From Cacconaster sp033811195 (GTDB taxonomy: Bacteria > Bacteroidota > Bacteroidia > Bacteroidales > UBA932): 64,000 nucleotides of DNA. Both the position numbers and the translations under genes were made by a program. The notes under the pieces were generated by a model. It was given only the letters and a program-made list of their open reading frames with translations. It did no database searches and was not told the DNA's origin. Location of the stretch: contig JAPXOZ010000006.1 in the NCBI GenBank assembly GCA_033811195.1, positions 39,056 to 103,055 on the forward strand, given 5' to 3'. Of the stretch, positions 57,011 through 64,000 are shown in pieces (the first letter of the stretch is position 1; each line of letters starts with the position of its first letter).

Positions 57011-58183
57011 ATGATAAAACATAAAAAATCCACAGGAATTTTCCCCTGGGTACTTATGATCCTGATGTCTTCGGTAACCTTTGTGGGAATTTTGTCGGAG
57101 TTGATGCCTTCGGGAGTTCTACCTCAAATGATGGCAGATCTGGGCATTAACGAGATACAAGCCGGTCGTTTAGTGGGCTTTTATGCCATCGCCTCAGCTA
57201 TTTTCGGTATTCCGCTTATTTCAGCGACGATGCGATTCAACCGCAAACTCTTGTTGCTGCTACTGTTGATTGGATTTGCAGTCTGTAATATAGCCTCAGC
57301 TCTGGTGCACAATTATCACGTAGTTTTAGCACTTCGTTTTCTCGGAGGTATCGCTGCCGGTGTAATGTGGCCTATGATTGCAGCATACGGTATGCGCTTG
57401 GTTGATCCTCACCAACAAGGAAAAGCGGTTGCTGTCATTATGGCGGGTAATACGCTGGGTATCAGTCTGGGTATGCCTTTGATGACCTCTATCGGTGAAA
57501 AATTCGGCTGGCGTGTTGAATTCATTGTATTAGGACTTATAGTGGTTCTAATTGCTATACTTTCCTCCTTTATGCTGCCCTCCACCCCGGGCGAAAAGCT
57601 TACAAGAAGCACATCTCCTTTTGCAATGCTGAAGAGCAAACCCATTTTGTTGATCATCCTCCTTACCTTCCTTGGTGTTTGCGCACACTACGGAGTCTAT
57701 ACCTATATCACACAATTGGTAGCAGAGATCAAGATTGCCGGTGGTATTCAGATAGCATTACTGGTATTTGGCATTGGTTCCTTGATATCTATTGTTATTG
57801 CGACAAAGCATATCGACAAATATCTGCGTGAACTTACAGTGCTGATGTTTGCCTTTATAGGAATAGCAATGTTGTTATTCTATTTCTTCAAGGGTACTAT
57901 GGTTATCTCTCACATTGCCTTCTTTATGTGGGGTCTGTCGTTTGGTCCGCTGGTTACACTCTTCCAGGCAGCAGTCGGCAATCAGGTAGAAAAGGCAAAA
58001 GACGTTGCAATGTCGGTGCAGTCCTGTATGTTTAATCTTTCTATTATGATTACCACTTGGATTGCCGGTGTTTTGTTGGTACATTATGGTGCGATGAGCC
58101 TGATATGGTATGCAGTTATCCTGGCAGTTCCCGGAGTAATTATTTCCTACTTCGCAAAACATACACTTCGTCCTATGGGATAA
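57011..58183 (+). CDS. Major facilitator superfamily transporter
   Basis: 390 residues with about 12 predicted membrane helices and the layout of DHA1-type efflux permeases (AraJ/YdhP-like): the N-terminal LSELMPSGVLPQMMADLGI, AGRLVGFYAIASAIFGIPLI, FLGGIAAGVMWPMIAAYGMRLVDPHQQGKAVAVIMAGNTLGISLGMPLMTSIGEKFGWR and a shorter central loop. Substrate is unknown; drug, sugar or arabinose-type efflux are all possible. It is divergent from blaI and shares its control region, so joint regulation is conceivable. A bidirectional terminator follows. Confidence 0.88.
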   Translation: MIKHKKSTGIFPWVLMILMSSVTFVGILSELMPSGVLPQMMADLGINEIQAGRLVGFYAIASAIFGIPLISATMRFNRKLLLLLLLIGFAVCNIASALVHNYHVVLALRFLGGIAAGVMWPMIAAYGMRLVDPHQQGKAVAVIMAGNTLGISLGMPLMTSIGEKFGWRVEFIVLGLIVVLIAILSSFMLPSTPGEKLTRSTSPFAMLKSKPILLIILLTFLGVCAHYGVYTYITQLVAEIKIAGGIQIALLVFGIGSLISIVIATKHIDKYLRELTVLMFAFIGIAMLLFYFFKGTMVISHIAFFMWGLSFGPLVTLFQAAVGNQVEKAKDVAMSVQSCMFNLSIMITTWIAGVLLVHYGAMSLIWYAVILAVPGVIISYFAKHTLRPMG

Positions 58184-58205
58184 AAAGGTTTACTTATTGT
58201 CATAA

Positions 58206-58239
58206 AAAAAGCCACCTCATTAATTGTAGGTGGCTTTTT
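58206..58239. terminator. Bidirectional intrinsic terminator between convergent genes
   Basis: AAAAAGCCACCT (58206-58217) pairs perfectly with AGGTGGCTTTTT (58228-58239). It serves the MFS gene (ending 58183) and, in reverse, the amidohydrolase gene (ending 58258). Confidence 0.93.
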
Positions 58240-58257
58240 CGTTTTTTATCCAATGAA

Positions 58258-59508
58258 TCAGAATTTAACAATAGGTATTTCAAACTCGGTCGGTTTTTTC
58301 TTAAAGAGGAATTCTCCCTTCCTCACCGAGGCTAATACGCCAACACGTCTGCGGATGCAATCCCAAGGGCTGTCGCCATCCAATACGATGAAATTGGCAT
58401 CCTTCCCTACCTCAAGACCATACTCATTGTGAATATTGAGACATCTTGCTCCATTATAGGTAATCAGGTCGAAAGCAACTTCTACCTCCTGGGGACTGGC
58501 AAATTGGCTCAGGTGAATACCATTGTCGAGGATATTCATCATATTTCCGCTTCCAAGGGGATACCAGGGGTCATTGATGGAGTCCTGCGCAAATGCAACA
58601 TTTATTCCCATCTCCATAAACTCCTTGACTCTGGTCAGACCGCGACGCTTCGGATAAGTATCCTGCCTTCCCTGGAGATAAGCATTCTCCGTAGGACATG
58701 ATACAAAATTCATCTTGCTCTTCTTGAACATATCAAACATCCTGTAGGCGTAGGAGTCATCGGCCGAACCGAACGAACAGGTATGGCTCGCAGTTGTCTT
58801 CGTACCATAATCCTCGAGGTAAACCAACGCATTCAATATCTCAACAAATCTTGCCATCGGGTCGTCCGTCTCGTCGCAGTGAACGTCAATCAGCACATTA
58901 TATTTGAGAGCGAGCTCCACAATATCGTGGATCGACTTCTCACCAAACTCTCTTGCAGGCTCATAGTGCGGAATACCACCAATCACATCGGCACCCATCT
59001 TCAGAGCCTCTTCAACCAAATCCCTGCCGCCCTTATAGGTGTACATTCCATTTTGGGGGAAAGCCACAACCTGGATATCCACAATGTGCTTCAACTCCTC
59101 TTTCAGCTCCATAATAGCCTTGAAACCGGTAAATTTGGGGTCGGTAACGTCCGTTTGTGCCCTGATGAACTGAACACCTTGAGAAACCTCATCAAGAATT
59201 CCCTTTTTAGCCAGATTTTTAACACTTTCTTTGGTCATGGTAGCCTTATACTTTGGCCAGTTCTCGATAGCCTCGAAAAGAGTACCTGACGCAGCCCCGA
59301 TACCTTCCATCTCACCCAATGTGTAAACATAGTCCAGATGGAGGTGCGGATCAACATAAGGAGGAAGAACCAATTTGCCTTTCAAATCGATCTCCTTGTC
59401 ACATTTGGGGAGGTTTACCCCTAATTGGGTGATTTTACCGTTTTCAACAATAAACTCGGTTGCCGAGTCGTTGCGATAGATCTTAGCATTATAAAATTTT
59501 GTTTTCAT
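58258..59508 (-). CDS. Amidohydrolase, cytosine-deaminase-like
   Basis: 416 residues from ATG 59508 (MKTKFYNAKIYRNDSATEF); a start 63 bases upstream would add an unlikely hydrophobic leader. Metal-site motifs of the cytosine deaminase/atrazine chlorohydrolase group are visible: VDPHLHLDYVYTLGE (HxH), LIDVHCDETDDPMARFVE (His and catalytic Glu region), TASHTCSF and AQDSINDPWYPLGSGNMMNILD (Asp). It probably deaminates a pyrimidine or related ring compound in the cytosol, but the substrate cannot be fixed. Single gene with a -7 box at 59538-59545 and a shared terminator. Confidence 0.88.
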   Translation of the reverse strand: MKTKFYNAKIYRNDSATEFIVENGKITQLGVNLPKCDKEIDLKGKLVLPPYVDPHLHLDYVYTLGEMEGIGAASGTLFEAIENWPKYKATMTKESVKNLAKKGILDEVSQGVQFIRAQTDVTDPKFTGFKAIMELKEELKHIVDIQVVAFPQNGMYTYKGGRDLVEEALKMGADVIGGIPHYEPAREFGEKSIHDIVELALKYNVLIDVHCDETDDPMARFVEILNALVYLEDYGTKTTASHTCSFGSADDSYAYRMFDMFKKSKMNFVSCPTENAYLQGRQDTYPKRRGLTRVKEFMEMGINVAFAQDSINDPWYPLGSGNMMNILDNGIHLSQFASPQEVEVAFDLITYNGARCLNIHNEYGLEVGKDANFIVLDGDSPWDCIRRRVGVLASVRKGEFLFKKKPTEFEIPIVKF

Positions 59509-59537
59509 ACCTGAGATTTTAAAATGAAATATATCTT

Positions 59538-59545
59538 CAAATTTA
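59538..59545 (-). promoter_or_regulatory. -7 promoter box for the amidohydrolase gene
   Basis: CAAATTTA reads TAAATTTG on the minus strand, 30 bases upstream of ATG 59508, supporting that start. Confidence 0.5.
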
Positions 59546-59637
59546 CTAAAAATTGTCGATAAAAACCACATTTTTTTAAAGAAAAACCATCTTTTTTGAA
59601 GAAAAAATGTTAGGGGTTTGTGAGGGATAGAAATGGA

Positions 59638-59660
59638 ACTCGTGAGAAGTGTTCACGAGT
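59638..59660. other. Hairpin in the 59.5-59.8 kb gap
   Basis: ACTCGTGA (59638-59645) and TCACGAGT (59653-59660) form a perfect 8-bp stem with a 7-base loop. The remainder of the 274-bp gap 59509-59782 is A/T-rich with a CTTTTTTGAAGAAAAAA palindrome, and I see no gene in it. It may mark the end of the DUF262 gene transcript. Confidence 0.5.
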
Positions 59661-59782
59661 AGATGTTGGCAGAGGTTGGGCTGTATGTAAGTCGACTGTG
59701 GTAAATAATTCGTATCCCAGCGTATTGTTACAGATGCCATTTAATTGTGAGAAAGAGTTGTTAGATGGTAGAAAAACTTGTG

Positions 59783-61588
59783 TTACAGAGAAAAATAATA
59801 CTCTTTAAGTCTTTTTGCTATTAACTTTTGCCTCATCTCTAAAAACGCTGGGTAATCATCAATAGTCATGGAAACAACTTCTTCTGGAATACAGCAATCA
59901 TTATTTAGATTATCTAATAACTCAGCTTTGTCAACAATACCACCAAATTTAGTCTCGCCTCTATTGCATTGGATGTCATTAACATATCCAAGGTACTCCC
60001 TGGGTGATTTCCTGCCTATAGCTATATTTATTTCGGTTTGGGTATAAACATAATTAGCAACTTGATTATACTCTGCCCTTTTAAGGCCATGTTTTTTCAA
60101 GTATTCCCTAGGAAAAATATGATGAACATCTCCTCTCTGCTCAATCATATTTTGTACAGTTATTGCTTTAGAGAGAAATCCTTTACGGTTTTGATAGCAT
60201 TGTGATGCCAAGAAAACATTAAATATTGGACTACTTGAAACTGATGTATTAAGCTGTTGGACGGCTCCGAAGTTCCAGTAAGCATCGGACAATTCTGCCG
60301 ATTCTACTTCAGCTAAATAGTCTCCAAAATCATCATACTTATCAATTTGTTTCACATCATAATCAAAATTACTTTCGGGTGAAGAGCTATACCGACCTCT
60401 TAGGATTGAATAAACAAACCACTTCCTTACATATTTCTCTATTAAGGCAGGTTTTACGTTATTTCCTTTTAACTTCAAAAATAAAATATACGCGAAATTC
60501 AAAGTATTCTGGGATCGAATTAGCTTGCTATGACAAAAACCTGCGGAGCGAATAATCATAATAAATCGCTTAAAATTTGTCTCTTTGACAAACAATTTAA
60601 CTCCATTTCTTAATTGATGGTAAGTTTGCTCTTTAATTTCCTCCTCATAGTCTCTTGTTTCAAAATTTCGTCCGGATAGCAAACTTACTAAGTCTGCCAT
60701 TTTTCCCCTATTAAATATTGATGTAAAAGAAACACGAAGTACATCTACGTATGAAGGGTCATATATATCATCCTTTTCATCTTTCAACCATTCAATTTGA
60801 GAGCGATAATGAGACTTAGCAAAGTCCTTATCATTAGCAATTAGTGTATTGTACAATTCAGGATGGACAGCCAGTTCACTAAAGTGGTCAATACATCTCC
60901 GCAAAGTATTACCACCATAGGTTTCATTTGCGGCTATTGTAGACATAACAAAGTCAGCTTGGTTAAGAGGAACTCCTTTGCTATTTATCCTTATAAAAAT
61001 CTCCGTAACCCTTTCTATATCAAGACTACCTGACAATTCAATAACACCTACCTGTTTATTTACAATCCCCTTTAATGACTCTATTGCTTCTTCAAGATAA
61101 TCCTCATCAAAAGATGGATTGAGTTCCATGTACTCCTTACGAACTTCTCTAGAAGTCTTATTTTTACTTAACAATGGAGCAATATCCTTTATCCATACAG
61201 GATCTTTTGATATTGCAGCATTTAGAGTTGCAAACTTTTTTTCGACTGGATTAAATGCCACCTGAATTTTTAAGTCAGAATAATCTTTGTTCTTAACAGA
61301 TTCTCCTAAAATCGCAGCTCTCAGAGCAGTCATGCGCTGTTGTCCATCAATCAGGATTTTCTTTCCTGACGAGCTTGTTCCATCTTTTAATCTGATATTA
61401 GGACTTTGCCACGTAATAATATAACCTATCGGAAAACCATTATAGAGGCTATCAATTAATTCGGTAACCTTATCTGGCTCCCAAACAAATGGACGCTGTA
61501 TCTCAGGTATAGCAATTTCATTCATCTGAACCATATGTAAGAGGTTCTCAACTAAATATTGATTGACTGAGTAGTTTTGACTTGACAT
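59783..61588 (-). CDS. DUF262/DUF1524 protein (GmrSD-like, putative phage defence)
   Basis: 601 residues. The N-terminal DUF262 (ParB/Srx-like NTPase) domain has IPEIQRPFVWEPDKVTELIDSLYNGFPIGYIITWQ and the signature ILIDGQQRMTALRAAI. The C-terminal DUF1524 nuclease-like region has the His-Me type motif GDVHHIFPREYLKKHG and a later NVxxxTxxN-like VYTQTEINIAIGRKSPREYLG. The combination matches GmrSD-type IV restriction proteins that act on modified DNA, some split and some fused as here. Target is unknown. It stands alone with its own -7 box (61624-61631) and appears more AT-rich than its neighbours, consistent with transfer. Confidence 0.88.
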   Translation of the reverse strand: MSSQNYSVNQYLVENLLHMVQMNEIAIPEIQRPFVWEPDKVTELIDSLYNGFPIGYIITWQSPNIRLKDGTSSSGKKILIDGQQRMTALRAAILGESVKNKDYSDLKIQVAFNPVEKKFATLNAAISKDPVWIKDIAPLLSKNKTSREVRKEYMELNPSFDEDYLEEAIESLKGIVNKQVGVIELSGSLDIERVTEIFIRINSKGVPLNQADFVMSTIAANETYGGNTLRRCIDHFSELAVHPELYNTLIANDKDFAKSHYRSQIEWLKDEKDDIYDPSYVDVLRVSFTSIFNRGKMADLVSLLSGRNFETRDYEEEIKEQTYHQLRNGVKLFVKETNFKRFIMIIRSAGFCHSKLIRSQNTLNFAYILFLKLKGNNVKPALIEKYVRKWFVYSILRGRYSSSPESNFDYDVKQIDKYDDFGDYLAEVESAELSDAYWNFGAVQQLNTSVSSSPIFNVFLASQCYQNRKGFLSKAITVQNMIEQRGDVHHIFPREYLKKHGLKRAEYNQVANYVYTQTEINIAIGRKSPREYLGYVNDIQCNRGETKFGGIVDKAELLDNLNNDCCIPEEVVSMTIDDYPAFLEMRQKLIAKRLKEYYFSL

Positions 61589-61623
61589 ACTTTATTTGAT
61601 TAACAGTTATTAATCGGTACTTA

Positions 61624-61631
61624 CAAAGCTA
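61624..61631 (-). promoter_or_regulatory. -7 promoter box for the DUF262 gene
   Basis: CAAAGCTA reads TAGCTTTG on the minus strand, 36 bases before the ATG at 61588. No clear -33 element. Confidence 0.45.
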
Positions 61632-61705
61632 TCTTGCCCGCTTTTGTAGATTTTAACTGACATTATAAATGTTACCAGTGACGATATTTTTCATCTAACC
61701 ATTCA

Positions 61706-62629
61706 TTAAACATCCCTCCTCTTCCTCCCTACTCCATCATCCACAATAACCTGTTCGGGTGGGGTGAGGAGCTGCTTAGGATCCTGAAAAATTCTGTTGA
61801 GCATTCTGAGCGAAGAGGCATAGTAAAAGCCGTCAGTGATGCGCTCGTCAATAGAGAATTTCAGTTGTATGCTCTTATATGGAACAATTTCCCCTGAATT
61901 ATTGGATTTGTGCCGGGTCGATTTTTTACCCATAGCCACAAACATACTGCATGTCCCAAACTCATAAAGGTGGTGATAAATAGATTCAACACCGATTGAG
62001 CCGATATTGGTCAGGAAAAAGCTGGTATGCCATGGACTGATCTCTTCGAGAACACGGGGAAAAATCCCAAATCTATCCATCCAGATAAGTGTGTACACGA
62101 AAAAACGCATAATGAAGATTGGGAAAATATTTAAGAATTTCGATATAATATCGGCTGAGTTTTGCTGTCCTTCGTGCTGACTCTCGTCCAACTCCTGTTG
62201 AACTCTTTTTACAACATCATACAACGTATCGGTTGGCTGGAAATAAACTTTAATCAAAGTTTCCTCACCCTCATCTGTTAAAGATCGTTTAACTACAAGA
62301 GACATATTGATATAATTGCGGGCGTAAAGCTTATTCCACATCACGAATCGGTTTAAAATAGGACGTTGGGAGAATACCCTAACTATAGCTGCAATAATGA
62401 CATGCATAATAGACAAGCCCGGGATCTCCTCCTTGTGTTCTTTTACAAAAGCTTCAATGTGATCAATTGGGATTCTCTCCTGAAAGTAGTTTTGTGCATC
62501 TATTCTTTTTCGTAAGAATAGGGGTACCATAGCCAAAAACGGATCGACCTTGCGCACTCTCCAACCATCGCGGCGATCACCCCATCTCCAAGGAAAATAA
62601 TTCAGCTTATTTTTTTTACATTTTTTCAT
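61706..62629 (-). CDS. Stand-alone E2-like acyltransferase domain protein (copy 1)
   Basis: 307 residues resembling the catalytic domain of 2-oxoacid dehydrogenase acyltransferases (chloramphenicol acetyltransferase fold) without lipoyl or E1-binding domains. It opens with a basic, aromatic segment (FPWRWGDRRDGWRVRKVDPF). The E2 active-site motif (normally DHRxxDG) reads DERITDGFYYA, so the catalytic His is replaced by Glu, although the DG is kept. The segment FLTNIGSIGVESIYHHLYEFGT matches the E2 core. It is a close paralogue of the next gene (62652), 22 bases away, so a tandem duplication. The reaction, if any, is unknown. Confidence 0.78.
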   Translation of the reverse strand: MKKCKKNKLNYFPWRWGDRRDGWRVRKVDPFLAMVPLFLRKRIDAQNYFQERIPIDHIEAFVKEHKEEIPGLSIMHVIIAAIVRVFSQRPILNRFVMWNKLYARNYINMSLVVKRSLTDEGEETLIKVYFQPTDTLYDVVKRVQQELDESQHEGQQNSADIISKFLNIFPIFIMRFFVYTLIWMDRFGIFPRVLEEISPWHTSFFLTNIGSIGVESIYHHLYEFGTCSMFVAMGKKSTRHKSNNSGEIVPYKSIQLKFSIDERITDGFYYASSLRMLNRIFQDPKQLLTPPEQVIVDDGVGRKRRDV

Positions 62630-62651
62630 TAGTAGGAAATAAAGTTTTCAA

Positions 62652-63572
62652 TCATCTTATCCTCTTCCTCCCTACCCCTTCATCTATAATAACTTGTTCG
62701 GGTGGTGTCAAGAGTTGTTCCGGACTCATAAACAGTCGAATAATTGTTCTGAGTGAGGAAGAGTAGTAAAAACCATCACAGATTCGCTCATCCAAAACCA
62801 ATTTAACTAGTATGCTCTTATATGGAACCACTTCGCCCGAACGCCTGGTGATGTGCTGAGTTGACTTTATGCCCATAGCAGCAAAATAACCGCATGTCCC
62901 GGCATTGTAAAGGTGGTGATATAGCGACTCGAGACCGATAGATCCAATATTTACCAAAAAGAAACTTGAGTGCCAGGGACTTATTTCTTCAAGCGCACGT
63001 GGTAAAATACCCATTTTGTCCATCCACACGACTGTAGAAACCAAAAAGCGCTTCAACCAGGCAGGTACAGTATTTAAGATTTTGGAGATTTTATCGGCAT
63101 TATTTTGCTCTCCTTCGGGTTTATTCTCATCCAGTTCTTTTTGAACCTTTCTTACAACATCATACAACGTATCCGTTGGCAGGAAATTAACTTTAATCAA
63201 CGTTTCTTCGCCCTCATCAGTCAAAGAGCGTTTTACCACCAGCGACATATTTATATACTTGCGTGCGTAAAGTTTACTCCGAACCACGAAGCGGTTTAAG
63301 TGAGGGCGCTGAGAGAAGAGCCTCACCGCGGCCGCAATAATTACATGCATTACGGACAAGTCGGGCATCTCCTCCTTGTGCTCTTTGATAAAAGCCTCAA
63401 TATTATCAATTGGGATGCTCTGCTGATAGAAGATTTGAGCATCTCCCCTTTTCCTCACGAAATAGGGAATCATGGCAAAAAAAGGATCAACCTTGCGCAC
63501 TCTCCAACCGTCGCGCCGGTCACCCCATTTCCAAGGATAATACTTTAGTTTATATTCATTGTGTTTTTTCAT
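62652..63572 (-). CDS. Stand-alone E2-like acyltransferase domain protein (copy 2)
   Basis: 306 residues, highly similar throughout to the protein at 61706-62629 (shared GDRRDGWRVRKVDPF, YINMSLVVKRSLTDEGEETLIKV, EEISPWH and LTPPEQVI). The active-site equivalent is DERICDGFYYS, again with Glu in place of His. Both proteins have an Arg/Lys-rich N- and C-terminus and a hydrophobic stretch mid-way (WLKRFLVSTVVWMDKMGILPRAL). This copy is transcribed first, followed after 22 bases by copy 1. No 2-oxoacid dehydrogenase E1 or E3 gene is nearby, so a role apart from the classical complex is likely. Confidence 0.78.
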   Translation of the reverse strand: MKKHNEYKLKYYPWKWGDRRDGWRVRKVDPFFAMIPYFVRKRGDAQIFYQQSIPIDNIEAFIKEHKEEMPDLSVMHVIIAAAVRLFSQRPHLNRFVVRSKLYARKYINMSLVVKRSLTDEGEETLIKVNFLPTDTLYDVVRKVQKELDENKPEGEQNNADKISKILNTVPAWLKRFLVSTVVWMDKMGILPRALEEISPWHSSFFLVNIGSIGLESLYHHLYNAGTCGYFAAMGIKSTQHITRRSGEVVPYKSILVKLVLDERICDGFYYSSSLRTIIRLFMSPEQLLTPPEQVIIDEGVGRKRIR

Positions 63573-63642
63573 AGTTAGGAAATATTGACTTCAATTAATA
63601 GTAAGTTTAGCGACCATAAAGATAATTGAAGTTTTTTGAAAA

Positions 63643-63680
63643 TAAACCGTTTTGCTATATTAATACAGCAAAACGGTTTA
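63643..63680. terminator. 14-bp perfect hairpin between edge gene and E2-like genes
   Basis: TAAACCGTTTTGCT (63643-63656) and AGCAAAACGGTTTA (63667-63680) are perfect inverted repeats with a 10-base loop. On the minus strand the stem is followed by ATTTTC, a modest U-run. It would end the gene at 63744 and may act as an attenuator for the E2-like pair. Confidence 0.55.
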
Positions 63681-63743
63681 CATCATAGTCAGGAACAGAG
63701 TAAATCTCACAGCTATTGATAACACCCTTTTAGGAGCCATGCA

Positions 63744-64000
63744 CTAATTCATGTGCTGATAAGACCTTATCCTTTGTTTGAAATTCTTACGCAGACAATC
63801 ACTATATACCCAAGGTTCGATGCCATGATAATCACCGACATTCAATATATTTAGGATATTGGGCAGAAAACTACCATCAAAACCCTCCAGAACCAATACT
63901 TTATATTCCGGATTGAGCGTAACGGTTATGGTATCATGTAAAATTGCGGGAGTGGAATCGGTTCTCCAATTAACGGGATTTATGCACATTACATTGGAAT
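63744..64000 (-). CDS. C-terminal fragment of an unrecognised protein at the window edge
   Basis: The frame is open from the right edge (at least ~85 residues, ...SNVMCINPVNWRTDSTPAILHDT) to a stop at 63744. The gene probably continues beyond the window, although an ATG at 63989 is possible. The sequence (PEYKVLVLEGFDGSFLPNILNILNVGDYHGIEPWVYSDCLRKNFKQ) has no motif I recognise. The strong hairpin 63 bases after its stop supports a real gene end. Confidence 0.4.
   Translation of the reverse strand, partial: SNVMCINPVNWRTDSTPAILHDTITVTLNPEYKVLVLEGFDGSFLPNILNILNVGDYHGIEPWVYSDCLRKNFKQRIRSYQHMN

Noticed and set aside
59620..59808. 62-residue open frame in the gap after the amidohydrolase
   Set aside because: It contains the hairpin at 59638, overlaps the DUF262 gene end, and has no start signal or recognisable sequence.

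Overview
The window looks like chromosome of an anaerobic, amino-acid-fermenting member of the Bacteroidales. Pointers are promoters of the Bacteroidetes type (TAnnTTTG at -7, often a TTG about 20 bases upstream), near absence of Shine-Dalgarno sequences, GIN-domain (DUF2807) proteins, carboxypeptidase-regulatory-domain proteins, BlaR/BlaI with a TonB-like tail, and a lysine-to-butyrate gene cluster of the kind known from Porphyromonas, Odoribacter and Fusobacterium. The genus cannot be fixed by eye. No tRNA, rRNA, CRISPR array, transposase or prophage was seen.

Layout. 1-3168: end of tatC, an ABC-F protein and rlmB (+). 3169-5136: ECF sigma factor, anti-sigma-like protein and a repeat-rich GIN protein (-). 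5246-7524: M19 dipeptidase, FSA-type transaldolase and guanine deaminase (+). 7669-12210: serine hydrolase, then the XRE regulator-pyrD-cinA run (-). 12211-12832: AT-rich control region with many TACAAATGTA sites. 12833-20312: queA, then an envelope/lipid run (acyl-CoA ligase, M28 peptidase, acyltransferase, OmpA-like lipoprotein, GIN lipoprotein). 20424-34396: the lysine fermentation operon. 34515-40560: lipoprotein, anmK, M1 aminopeptidase and a CapA-VanY fusion (-). 40677-42704: rfbA-rfbB. 42714-48125: small Cys-rich protein, a short guaA, mutT, mscS, a barrel-like protein and rlmD. 48226-59508: cell-surface protein, AraC regulator, mnmE, an AAA ATPase cassette between direct repeats, CPBP protease, BlaR/BlaI, an MFS transporter and an amidohydrolase. 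59783-64000: a DUF262/DUF1524 (GmrSD-like) defence-type protein, two tandem E2-like acyltransferases and an edge fragment.

How the genes work together. The 14-kb block atoD-kal-kce-kdd-kamA-kamB-kamC-kamD-kamE-atoA-thl-bcd-etfB-etfA holds every catalytic step from L-lysine to butyrate, acetyl-CoA and ammonia, plus the proposed reactivase of the B12-dependent aminomutase. It starts at a clear promoter overlapped by a palindrome and ends at a strong intrinsic terminator. The GMP synthase has lost its glutaminase catalytic centre, which would fit a cell rich in free ammonia.

The most unusual non-coding signal is a set of heptanucleotide (7-bp period) tandem arrays placed against gene ends at about 7.6, 9.1, 27.0 and 38.6-38.8 kb. 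Two of them supply the stop codon of the adjoining gene and one sits inside the lysine operon. Other items of note are an 18-bp direct repeat bracketing an ATPase gene, four 21-bp direct repeats between an AraC-type regulator and mnmE, and an intrinsic terminator lying inside the 3' end of a convergent gene.
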